64,000 nt of DNA from Micromonospora inyonensis (GTDB taxonomy: Bacteria; Actinomycetota; Actinomycetes; Mycobacteriales; Micromonosporaceae), in assembly GCF_900091415.1 (NCBI RefSeq), contig NZ_FMHU01000002.1, forward strand, positions 992,001 through 1,056,000, read 5' to 3'. Under the pieces are notes generated by a model, which had not been told where the DNA came from, did no database searches, and saw only the letters and a list, made by a program, of their open reading frames with translations. Positions 36,784-44,183 of this stretch are shown in pieces. The position numbers and the translations under genes were made by a program. Position 1 is the stretch's first letter, and each line of letters opens with the position of its first letter.

Positions 36784-37202
36784 TGACGCTGAGTCAAGAG
36801 GCACGTGACCTGAGCTGGCTGGTCAGCGCGTTCACCGAACGGGTGCCCGGTGTCGCGCACGCGATCGTGGTCTCCTCCGACGGGTTGCTGGTGGCGATCT
36901 CCGACCACCTGCCTCGGGACAACGCCGACAAGCTGGCCGCGGTGACCTCCGGACTGATGAGCATCACGGCCGGGGCGGCCCAGATGTTCGACGGCGACAT
37001 CGTCAAGCAGACGGTGGTGGAGATGGGCCGGGGCTACTTCCTCGTCATGCAGATCCGTGACGGCTCGATCCTGGCCACTCTGGTGGCGGGGGACGCGGAC
37101 ATCGGCGTGGTCGGGTACGAGATGGCCCGGCTGGCCAAGCAGGCCGGCGAGATGCTGACCCCGGCGCTGCGGGCGGAGTTGCAGCAGGCACTGCCGCGCT
37201 GA
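36783..37202 (+). CDS. cvnB: Roadblock/LC7-domain protein CvnB
   Basis: 139-residue roadblock/LC7 protein, the usual second member of a conservon, where it works with a small GTPase (CvnD) as part of a heterotrimer-like switch. The sequence fits throughout: [49 protein letters not shown] and [20 protein letters not shown]. Start overlaps the cvnA stop, so translation is coupled. The expected cvnC (DUF742) and cvnD (GTPase) genes do not follow; a terminator and a convergent GH1 gene come next. Confidence 0.9.
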   Translation: MTLSQEARDLSWLVSAFTERVPGVAHAIVVSSDGLLVAISDHLPRDNADKLAAVTSGLMSITAGAAQMFDGDIVKQTVVEMGRGYFLVMQIRDGSILATLVAGDADIGVVGYEMARLAKQAGEMLTPALRAELQQALPR

Positions 37203-37234
37203 GGGGCGGTGGGCCGGCGTCGGTGGGTGCCGTA

Positions 37235-37260
37235 CCCCGGCCCGTGGCCGTGGGCCGGGG
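37235..37260. terminator. Terminator between cvnB and the GH1 gene
   Basis: CCCCGGCCC (37235-37243) and GGGCCGGGG (37252-37260), perfect nine-bp stem, eight-base loop, in the gap between convergent genes. Confidence 0.6.
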
Positions 37261-37313
37261 CGGCCGTGACGGGCCCGTCGCCGGTTCGCCGGACCCGTCC
37301 CCGGGAGACGCGT

Positions 37314-38828
37314 TCAGATCGCGTTGTCGGAGATCACCTGGCGGTACCAGTGGGCACTGCGCTTGAGGACCCGCCGCTGGGTGGCGTAGTCGACGTAGAT
37401 CAGGCCCCAGCGCTGGGCGTAGCCCTGCTCCCACTCGAAGTTGTCCATCAGCGACCACACGTGGTAGCTCTCCAGCGGCACCCCGGCCGCGATGGCCCGG
37501 TGGGCGGCGGCGAGGTGGTCACGGAGGAACGAGACCCGACCGGCGTCGTCGACGGTGCCGTCGGCGGCGAGGGCGTCGGGAGTGGGCAGCCCGTTCTCGG
37601 TGACCGTGATCGGCACCGGGCCGTAGTCGCGGGTGACCCGGGTGAGGATGTCGTACATCCCGTCGGGGAAGATCTGCTGCCAGGCGGCCACCGAGGTGGG
37701 CCAGCGCCGTTCGGTTCCCCCGGTCGCGGTGACGTAGATCGGGGTGTAGTACTGGACGGCCAGCAGATCCACCGGGCTGGAGATGGCCGCCAGGTCGCCG
37801 TCGCGGATGCCGCGGGCGAGCCGGCTGTCGGGGCCGAGGTCGGCGAGGACGTCGGCCGGGTAGCTGCCGGTGAAGATCGGTTCGAGGTAGAGGCGGTTCT
37901 CGTACCCGTCGTAGAGGCGGGTCGCCTCGGCGGTGGCGACCGAGTCGTCGGCCGGGTAGCACGGGTGCAGGTTGAGCGCGGGGCCGATCCGGCTGCGGCT
38001 GCCGGTGTCGCGCAGCTGCCGGACGGCGAGGCCGTGGGCGAGCTGGAGGTGGTGGGCGACCAGGTAGGCGGCGTCGGTGTCCCGCCGGCCGGGGGCGTGG
38101 TGACCGATGATGTAGCCGTTCTGCACCACGGTCTTCGGCTCGTTCACCGTCAGCCAGGTGGGCACCTGTGCGCCGAGGGCGTCGAAGACGGTACGGGCGT
38201 AGTCGGCGAAGCGGTGGGCGGTGTCCCGGTTCTCCCAGCCGCCGGTGTCCTGGAGGGCCTGCGGCAGGTCCCAGTGGTAGAGCGTGGCCATCGGCGTGAT
38301 GCCGCGTTCGAGCAGGCCGTCGACGAGGCGGCGGTAGAAGTCGAGACCGCGCTGGTTGGGCGCGCCGGTGCCGTCGGGCTGGACGCGTGGCCAGGCGACG
38401 GAGAAGCGGTAGCTGCGCAGCCCGAGGTCGCCCATCAGGTCGAGGTCGGCGGGGTAGCGGTGGTAGTGGTCGGCGGCGACGTCACCGGTGTCGCCGCCGT
38501 GGGTGCGGCCGGGCGTGCGGCTGAAGGTGTCCCAGATCGATTCGCCCCGGCCGTCGTCCTTGGCCGCGCCCTCGATCTGGTACGCCGAGGTCGCCGCGCC
38601 CCAGCCGAAGTCCGGTGGGAACTCCAGGCCGAGCCGGGCGTCGGCCGCCGTGTGCCGCGTGGGGTGGGTGTCGGTGAGCGCGGCGGTGCCCGGTGCGGGA
38701 TCCGGGAGGGGGACGTCCCCGGCGGGCTCGGTGGCCGCCGGGGCGACCGGGGTCGCGGTCAGCTCGGCTCCGGCGGGAACACCGGCGGGGGCGACGCTTT
38801 GCGACGGGCACTGCGTGACTATCGACAT
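37314..38828 (-). CDS. GH1 beta-glucosidase
   Basis: Cytoplasmic family 1 beta-glucosidase, 504 residues, expected to split cellobiose and similar sugars. The barrel opens FPPDFGWGAATSAYQIEGA; acid/base Glu230 is in TVNEPKT and nucleophile Glu411 in ITVTENGLP. The product-side block LMDNFEWEQGYAQRWGL is intact. An extra 70-residue, Ala/Pro-rich N-terminus without signal-peptide features precedes the barrel. ATG 38828 has GAGGAGA seven bases upstream; the frame is open further but crosses the operator. A CebR-type box lies 42 bases upstream, so cellobiose probably induces it. Confidence 0.92.
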   Translation of the reverse strand: MSIVTQCPSQSVAPAGVPAGAELTATPVAPAATEPAGDVPLPDPAPGTAALTDTHPTRHTAADARLGLEFPPDFGWGAATSAYQIEGAAKDDGRGESIWDTFSRTPGRTHGGDTGDVAADHYHRYPADLDLMGDLGLRSYRFSVAWPRVQPDGTGAPNQRGLDFYRRLVDGLLERGITPMATLYHWDLPQALQDTGGWENRDTAHRFADYARTVFDALGAQVPTWLTVNEPKTVVQNGYIIGHHAPGRRDTDAAYLVAHHLQLAHGLAVRQLRDTGSRSRIGPALNLHPCYPADDSVATAEATRLYDGYENRLYLEPIFTGSYPADVLADLGPDSRLARGIRDGDLAAISSPVDLLAVQYYTPIYVTATGGTERRWPTSVAAWQQIFPDGMYDILTRVTRDYGPVPITVTENGLPTPDALAADGTVDDAGRVSFLRDHLAAAHRAIAAGVPLESYHVWSLMDNFEWEQGYAQRWGLIYVDYATQRRVLKRSAHWYRQVISDNAI

Positions 38829-38869
38829 AGGACGTTCTCCTCGTGGATGGGGCCCCGCCACCGAGCGAC

Positions 38870-38883
38870 CGGGAGCGCTCCCA
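38870..38883 (-). promoter_or_regulatory. CebR/CelR-type operator of the GH1 gene
   Basis: CGGGAGCGCTCCCA matches 13 of 14 positions of the CebR box TGGGAGCGCTCCCA and includes its perfect 12-bp palindrome (38871-38882). On the minus strand TACGCT (38883-38888) abuts it as a -10, so the box covers the transcription start. No cebR gene is in the window. Confidence 0.85.
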
Positions 38884-38888
38884 GCGTA

Positions 38889-39320
38889 GGGCAGGGTGAG
38901 TCGGCCGCGCTGCGCCCGATGGCTCCGGTGCCGGTCGCGGCAGGTGGGGGCGGGGCGGGATCGCGGCGTGGCGGATCGTGCGGGAACCGATCCGGGCGGC
39001 AACAGCGAGCGAGGCCGTCCGGGCGGCGCGCGCGCCAGTCCCGTCGGCCTCTTTTCCCTGCGTGGGTGGGGGTCTAGTGTGTGGGGACGGGGAGGGCAAC
39101 CCCCGTCCCCACTTCTGGTGCATGTGCACGTACGAGCGGAATGGGCGTCCTGTCGTACGTGCCGCGCGGGAGCCGGGCGACGCGAGTGGCTCTGGTTCAC
39201 CTCCCTTCACTGTGAATGAGATCCGGCTGGCGGCGGAGTCCGGGCTGGCCCGCCGTCAGCCGTCGGGCTGTGCCGGACCATTCCCGGGAGAGTGGTCCGG
39301 AGTGGACGAGTAGCGGGTGA
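38889..39320. other. Non-coding region with two long inverted repeats
   Basis: No gene is supported: the open frames here lack ribosome sites and recognisable sequence. GTGGGGACGGGG (39081-39092) and CCCCGTCCCCAC (39101-39112) form a perfect 12-bp hairpin. GCACGTACGA (39126-39135) and TCGTACGTGC (39153-39162) form a perfect 10-bp dyad with a 17-base spacer, a form typical of regulator binding sites. TCTAGTGTG before the first hairpin could be part of a promoter. Confidence 0.5.
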
Positions 39321-39354
39321 GCATTATCGATGGAAGCGCTCCCATCGATAATGC
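39321..39354. promoter_or_regulatory. 34-bp palindrome centred on a CebR-type core
   Basis: GCATTATCGATGG (39321-39333) mirrors CCATCGATAATGC (39342-39354), and the eight bases between them, AAGCGCTC, carry the CebR core AGCGCT. Sixteen of 17 base pairs match. The inner 14 bases TGGAAGCGCTCCCA differ from the CebR consensus at one position. The outer ATCGAT arms may be a second binding half-site. Confidence 0.7.
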
Positions 39355-39470
39355 CGACTGTAACGCTCGTCACCGCTTTGTGAAAGTCCCCAAATGAGAT
39401 CGACACAATGTGGGGCGCCTGGCTGCGGCGATGCGTGCCGGCCATCGGCCGTTCACTCCCGGTCTTGTTA

Positions 39471-39484
39471 CGGGAGCGCTCCCA
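39471..39484 (+). promoter_or_regulatory. CebR-type operator upstream of the cellulase remnant
   Basis: CGGGAGCGCTCCCA, the same 14 bases as at 38870-38883. It lies in the spacer between a plausible -35 TTGTTA (39465-39470) and -10 CACACT (39488-39493) with 17-base spacing. About 234 bases upstream of the CBM2-GH48 start. Confidence 0.8.
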
Positions 39485-39717
39485 TGCCACACTGCGACTA
39501 CGCGGAGCCAGAACGCGCGAGCGGGTCGCCGAGGGCAGCCGGTCATCGACCGGACGGCACCCCGACGGCGGGACGGGCGACTCGCTCTCCGTCCCCGTAG
39601 CCCGGTCCGGGCGGGCCGACCCCATCACCGCGCCTCCCACCCCCGCGCACCTGTCGCGTGGAGGCGCCCGCCGCGGGCCCCACCGGCCCCGGCCTGGTCC
39701 GAGGAGACATCGCGCTC

Positions 39718-40379
39718 ATGAGACAACTGGCCAGACGTCGCCGCCTGGCGATGCTCGCCGCCACCACGCTGGCCATCGGCGGGGTCGCCCTGCCGGCCGG
39801 CGTCGCGCAGGCCGCTCCGGCCTGCGACGTGGTCTACGCGACCAGCGACTGGAACAACGGCTTCACCGCCAACGTCACCATCAAGAATCTCGGTGACCCG
39901 ATCAACGGCTGGACGCTGAAGTTCACCTTCCCCTCCGGCCAGCAGCTCCTCCAGGGCTGGTCGGCCAGGTGGAGCCAGTCGGCACCGAGGTGACCGCCAC
40001 CAACGAGTCGTACAACGGCAGTCTGCCGACCGCCGCGTCCACCAGCATCGGTTTCAACGGCAGTCACACCGGGACCGACACGAAGCCCACGTCGTTCTCG
40101 ATCAACGGGGTGACCTGCGGCGGGGTCGGCAACCCGCAGCCGCCGACGGTGGCGCTGTCCGTGCCGGCCGGGCCGTTCGAGGCGCCGGCCGACGTGCCGC
40201 TGAGCGCGACCGCCAGCGACCCGGACGGCACCATCGGCAAGAACGACCCCGACTGGCCGAAGGTCGAGGCGTACCTGAAGGGCGGCCCGGAGCTCACGTT
40301 CAACTACCACCGGTTCTGGGCGCAGGCCGACGTCGCCATGGCGTACGCCGACTACGGCCACCTGTTCCCGAACGGCTGA
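39718..40379 (+). pseudogene. CBM2-GH48 cellulase remnant: frameshift plus internal deletion
   Basis: Begins as a secreted cellulase: signal peptide RRRRLAMLAATTLAIGGVAL ending AQA-AP, then a family 2 cellulose-binding module. A base is missing at GG 39981-39982, so the frame stops at 39993. In the next frame the module resumes (GTEVTATNESYNGSL, SIGFNGSHTGTDTKPTSFSI), followed by the start of an Ig-like domain (PPTVALSVPAGPFEAPADVP). Near 40230-40242 it jumps to KNDPDWPKVEAYL and YHRFWAQADVAMAYADYGHL, which matches the C-terminus of GH48 exocellulases. The ~600-residue GH48 catalytic body is absent. GAGGAG precedes the ATG by 11 bases. Confidence 0.75.
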
Positions 40380-40421
40380 TCCACCGGGTGGGCGCTCTGG
40401 CGTCCGCCCGGGTCACCGGCT

Positions 40422-40450
40422 CTCCCGGGTGGACGGTGTCCACCCGGGAG
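40422..40450 (+). terminator. Terminator after the cellulase remnant
   Basis: CTCCCGGGTGGAC (40422-40434) and GTCCACCCGGGAG (40438-40450), a perfect 13-bp stem with a three-base loop, 42 bases after the stop. Confidence 0.8.
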
Positions 40451-40650
40451 CAGGACCGGGCCGACGAGGGGAACAGCGGCCCGGTCCACGCGGGACGCCC
40501 GACTTCCACCCCTCGGGCGGTGGTGGGCCGGCCGGTCGGCACAGTGCCGGCCCGCCACACCCGTCCCGAGGCGTCGCGTCCTTCCCGCGGGGCGGAAAAC
40601 CTGCCGGATGCGGGGGGACAGGAAGCCCGCGACGGAGTACCGTAGGTCGC

Positions 40651-40682
40651 GGAGAGGCCGCTCCCCCCGTGGCGGCCTCTCC
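40651..40682 (+). terminator. Second terminator with T-tract
   Basis: GGAGAGGCCGC (40651-40661) pairs with GCGGCCTCTCC (40672-40682) across a ten-base loop, followed by CTTTTC. Between this hairpin and the one at 40422-40450 nothing coding is visible, so it may end a short transcript or act as a back-up. The 380-bp gap 40380-40760 otherwise holds no gene. Confidence 0.7.
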
Positions 40683-40760
40683 CTTTTCGGTCACCGGCCT
40701 CCTCACGAACCCCTGACCGCGAGATCGCCGCCCGGTCCACCGGGGACCGGGGAGGACGCC

Positions 40761-41462
40761 TCAGGGACGGGTCGGGCCCGCGTCCGGCGGTACGACCGGG
40801 TGCCGCAGCCCCGGATGCCCGGCCGGCAACGACCGGCGCACCACGAACCAGCTCGCCGCCAGCACCGCGGCCACCAGTGGCCAGGACAGCACCACCCGGG
40901 CGACCGCCAGCGCGACCACCTGCCCACCGAGGTACAGCGGCAGGAAGACGGCCACCCGCAGCGCGTACGACGCCGCCCACGCCCAACTGCCCCGACCGTA
41001 CGCGCGCAGCAGCGCCGGGTCCCGCCGCCAGCGGGTCCGCTGCCCCAGCGCCAAGCCGACCAGCACGCCGAGCAGCGGCCAGCGCACCACGATGCTGACC
41101 ACCCAGGCCAGCGCGCTGGACACGTTGGCGAGCACCTGGAGCAGGAAGAAGTCGGTCGCCCGACCGGTCCGCAGGGCGATCAGCGCGGCCACGCAGACCG
41201 CGAGCAGCCCGATGAGCACCGACCGGGGCCGGTCGCCCCGGCGCAGCCGCCACCCGGCGACCGCCGTCCCGGTGAGCAGCGCCGCGAGGACGCCGCCCCA
41301 CAGCGAGTCCCCACCCAGCAGCCATCCCACGCCGAAGGCGAGCGGGGGCAGGGTGGCGTCCACCGCTCCCCGGCGCCCGCCGAGCAGGTCGGCCAGGGAC
41401 TCCGGCCCCGGCTGGTCAGGCGCGGGCGGCCGATCGGTCTGTGGTGTACCGGTCACCGTCAC
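40761..41462 (-). CDS. DUF3159 membrane protein
   Basis: Polytopic membrane protein, 233 residues, about six hydrophobic segments after a 25-residue proline-rich N-terminus. Typical DUF3159 blocks: LADLLGGRRGAVDATLPPLA, FGVGWLLGG, SIVVRWPLLGVLVGL and AYGRGSWAWAASYALRVAV. Function unknown. GTG/ATG choice is supported by an intact family N-terminus. Divergent from the PAP2 gene. Confidence 0.82.
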   Translation of the reverse strand: MTVTGTPQTDRPPAPDQPGPESLADLLGGRRGAVDATLPPLAFGVGWLLGGDSLWGGVLAALLTGTAVAGWRLRRGDRPRSVLIGLLAVCVAALIALRTGRATDFFLLQVLANVSSALAWVVSIVVRWPLLGVLVGLALGQRTRWRRDPALLRAYGRGSWAWAASYALRVAVFLPLYLGGQVVALAVARVVLSWPLVAAVLAASWFVVRRSLPAGHPGLRHPVVPPDAGPTRP

Positions 41463-41548
41463 CTCCTGCTCGACACCGTCCCAACCTAGCGCCGAGCCGT
41501 CGTCGGCCCACCGGTCGGGCCGACCGGACGAGGCGCTACCGTGTCCGG

Positions 41549-42430
41549 GTGCGAGGGTCGGCGAGGGTCTGGACCGGGGCGTGGCTGGTGCTGCTGGCGG
41601 TCATGCACGTCCTGGCGCTGCTCACGATCTGGCGGCTCGCCCTGCACACCCAGACCGGCCAGTGGCTGGACACGGTCGCGCTGACCGGTAACCAGATCGG
41701 GCAGGACCGCATCGACGAGCCCGTCGACCGGGTGCTCGACGCGGTGTCCGTGGTGTCCCTGCTGGCGGCCACCGCGGTGATCGGGTTCATCGCGCTGCTG
41801 CGCCGGCGGATCGCCCTGGCGGTCACCGCCACCGCGCTGGTCGTCGGCGCGAACGTCACCACCCAGCTGCTCAAGTACGGCCTCGACCGGCCCGAGTACG
41901 GCATCGACCCGCAGCGGGCCGAGGTCGGCAACAGCCTGCCCAGCGGGCACGCCTGCGTGGCCGCCTCGGTGGCGGTCGCGCTGGTCCTCGTCCTGCCCCG
42001 CAAGGTCCGGGTGCTCGGTGCGTTCCTCGGCGCCGGGTACGCCGCCGTGAACGGGGTGGCCACCCTCTCGGCCGGCTGGCACCGCCCCAGCGACGCGGTC
42101 GCCGCGTTCCTGGTCGTGGGCGGCTGGGCGGCTCTCGGCGGGCTGCTGCTGTTGTTCACCCAGCGGGAGCAGGCCCAGGTCGAACCGGCCGACTCACACC
42201 GCACGCCGGCCCTGGTGCTGGGCATCGCCGGCCTGGTCGCGATCATCGTCGCGACGGTCGCGCTGGCCTGGCTCGACGGCCAGCCTGAGGCGCCGGTGAG
42301 CGATCTCAGCCGGCGGCCCCTCTTCGTCGGGTACGCCGGCAGCGCCGCCGGCATCGTCGGGGTGATGGGTGTGGTGATGGCGTTGGTGCTCGCCTCGGTG
42401 CACCGGCTGGTGCCCCGGGTCAAGGGCTGA
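41549..42430 (+). CDS. PAP2-family membrane phosphatase
   Basis: Lipid- or undecaprenyl-phosphate-type phosphatase, 293 residues with about seven membrane helices. The three acid-phosphatase motifs are present: KYGLDRPEYG (K-x6-RP region), NSLPSGHAC and SAGWHRPSDAVAA. Active site faces outward. GTG 41549 is preferred: TACCGT (41537-41542) lies six bases before it, a leaderless arrangement. The C-terminal ~90 residues add extra helices with unknown role. Confidence 0.85.
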   Translation: MRGSARVWTGAWLVLLAVMHVLALLTIWRLALHTQTGQWLDTVALTGNQIGQDRIDEPVDRVLDAVSVVSLLAATAVIGFIALLRRRIALAVTATALVVGANVTTQLLKYGLDRPEYGIDPQRAEVGNSLPSGHACVAASVAVALVLVLPRKVRVLGAFLGAGYAAVNGVATLSAGWHRPSDAVAAFLVVGGWAALGGLLLLFTQREQAQVEPADSHRTPALVLGIAGLVAIIVATVALAWLDGQPEAPVSDLSRRPLFVGYAGSAAGIVGVMGVVMALVLASVHRLVPRVKG

Positions 42431-42476
42431 CCACCGCCGGGCCGACCCGCCCGGCGGTGTCGCGGACGGACGCGAA

Positions 42477-42929
42477 TCAGCGGTAGAAGGTGCCGACCGT
42501 CGTTCCGCTGGCGATCTCCTGACCGGCGAGCGCGCGGTGCACGTCCGGCGCGTGCGGGGTCGCCGGCAGCTCCAGCGCCCGGTCCAGCGCGTACAGGCGG
42601 AAGAAGTACCGGTGCGCCTCCTCGCCCGGCGGAGGGTGCGGCCCGGACCAGCCCGTCTCGCCGAAGTCGTTCGGCCACTCCCGGCCGCCCACCGGCACCG
42701 CGCCCTCGTCCGTCCCGCCGGAGGCGGGGTCGATCCCGGTCACCAGCCAGTGCAGGAACGGTGTCCTCCCGGCGTCCGGGTCCTCCACCAGCAGCACCAA
42801 CTCACGCGTCGAGTCGGGGACCTCGGCCCACTGCAACGGCGGCGACACGTTGCCGCCGTCCCGGGAGAACCGCCCCGGCAACAGGTCGTGGTCGTTGAAC
42901 GCCGTGCTGCGCAGCATGATGCCGGCCAT
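42477..42929 (-). CDS. YbhB/YbcL-type PEBP family protein
   Basis: Phosphatidylethanolamine-binding-protein fold, 150 residues, cytoplasmic. The conserved core is clear: SRDGGNVSPPLQWAEVPD, LVEDPDAGRTPFLHWLV and GPHPPPGEEAHRYFFRLYAL, then a C-terminal helix. Bacterial members have no settled function. The longer open frame to 43166 overlaps the divergent gene at 43003. ATG with GGGGAGG upstream. Confidence 0.85.
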   Translation of the reverse strand: MAGIMLRSTAFNDHDLLPGRFSRDGGNVSPPLQWAEVPDSTRELVLLVEDPDAGRTPFLHWLVTGIDPASGGTDEGAVPVGGREWPNDFGETGWSGPHPPPGEEAHRYFFRLYALDRALELPATPHAPDVHRALAGQEIASGTTVGTFYR

Positions 42930-43002
42930 CGCACCTCCCCTTCCTCGTCCGGCCGCGGGTACCCGCCAGGTCCCCGCCGAAACGGCGTGAGAGGGTACGC
43001 CG

Positions 43003-43674
43003 GTGACCCCGGCGCAGATGGCGTTCCGCGACGAGTGCGCGCAGCTCGGCGCGGTCCTGCGCACGCTCGACGACGGCGACCTCGACCGGCCCACCGGCTG
43101 CCCGCCCTGGACCGTCCGGGAACTCCTCGCGCACGTGCGCACCGGCGTCGGCCGGCTCACCGGCATGCTCGCCGCTCCCGCCCCGCCCCGGGCGGAGGTC
43201 GACGCCGCCGACTACTTCGGGGCGGCCAAGTTCACCCCGTCGGTGGACGCCGACCGGGTCGCCGACGCCCGTCGGGAGGCCGCGGCGCTGCCCGGCCGCG
43301 ACGTCCTGGCCGCCGACTTCGACCGGGCCTGGCGGGCCACCGACGCCGCCGTCCGTGCGCAGCCGCCCGGACGGTTGGTCCGCACCCGGCACGGCGACGC
43401 GATGACCCTGGCCGACTTCCTGACCACCCGGGTGGTCGAAGTCGGTGTGCACGGCCTCGACCTGGCCGCCGCGCTGGGGCGTACCCCCTGGTTGACCCCC
43501 ACCGCGGCGGAGGTCGTCGCCGGGCTGCTCACCGGCGGCCGGGAGATCCCCGCAGGTCTGGCCTGGGACCGGTTGACCCTGGTCGAGCGGCTTGCCGGGC
43601 GGTCCCCGCTGACCGAACCGGAACGGGCCCTGCTGGCCGCCGCCGGGTTCCGGAGGCTTCTCTTCGCCGGCTGA
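43003..43674 (+). CDS. Mycothiol-dependent maleylpyruvate isomerase-like (DinB-fold) protein
   Basis: 223-residue four-helix DinB-fold protein of the mycothiol-transferase group. The opening pattern LDDGDLDRPTGCPPWTVREL and LLAHVRTGVGRL matches the MDMPI N-terminal domain; EVGVHGLDLAAALG carries the later metal-ligand His. Members use mycothiol to process electrophiles. GTG start; a stand-alone gene in the same direction as its downstream neighbour. Confidence 0.82.
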   Translation: MTPAQMAFRDECAQLGAVLRTLDDGDLDRPTGCPPWTVRELLAHVRTGVGRLTGMLAAPAPPRAEVDAADYFGAAKFTPSVDADRVADARREAAALPGRDVLAADFDRAWRATDAAVRAQPPGRLVRTRHGDAMTLADFLTTRVVEVGVHGLDLAAALGRTPWLTPTAAEVVAGLLTGGREIPAGLAWDRLTLVERLAGRSPLTEPERALLAAAGFRRLLFAG

Positions 43675-43748
43675 CCGGCCCGGTCGGTGCCGTTCCGGGC
43701 CCTCGGAGGATCTTGCCGTCACCGGGGTCTCGGCGGGACGATCGTCCG

Positions 43749-44183
43749 GTGACGAATCGATGGGGTATGACGGTCCCGCTCACCGGTGTGCCGCTGGCCG
43801 ACCACGCCGCGGTCTACGCGGCCCTGGACCGGGCCGGGTTCACCGACGTGTGGTCCGCCGAGGTCAACGGCACCGACGCGGTCACGCCGCTGGCGCTCGC
43901 CGCCGCCTGGCAACCCCGGTTACGCCTCGGCACGGCGGTGACGCCGGTGTTCACCCGGGGGCCCGGGCTGCTGGCGATGAGCGCGGCGTCGCTGGCGGAG
44001 GCCGCACCCGGACGGTTCAGCCTCGGCATCGGCGCGTCCTCCCCGACGGTGGTGCGGGACTGGAACGCGGTGCCCTTCACCGAGCCGTTCCGGCGCACCC
44101 GGGACATGCTGCGCTTCCTGCGGGCGGCACTGCGCGGCGAGACGGTCGACGAGGTCTACGACACGTTCACCGTCCGCCGGTTC
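43749..44183 (+). pseudogene. 5' fragment of a LLM-class F420-dependent oxidoreductase
   Basis: The first ~145 codons of a luciferase-like, coenzyme F420-type oxidoreductase: RWGMTVPLTGVPLADHAAVY, GFTDVWSAEVNGTDAVTPLA, LRLGTAVTPVFTRGPGLLAM and GRFSLGIGASSPTVVRDWNA. After TFTVRRF (about 44183) the family sequence ends and the DNA becomes the antisense of a Pro-rich TPR protein. Full enzymes are about 280-330 residues, so roughly half is missing. The two genes are convergent and both are cut at this point. Confidence 0.72.

Noticed and set aside
38896..39313. Open frames of 107 and 111 codons in the cellulose intergenic region
   Set aside because: No ribosome sites, no homology, and they run through long inverted repeats.
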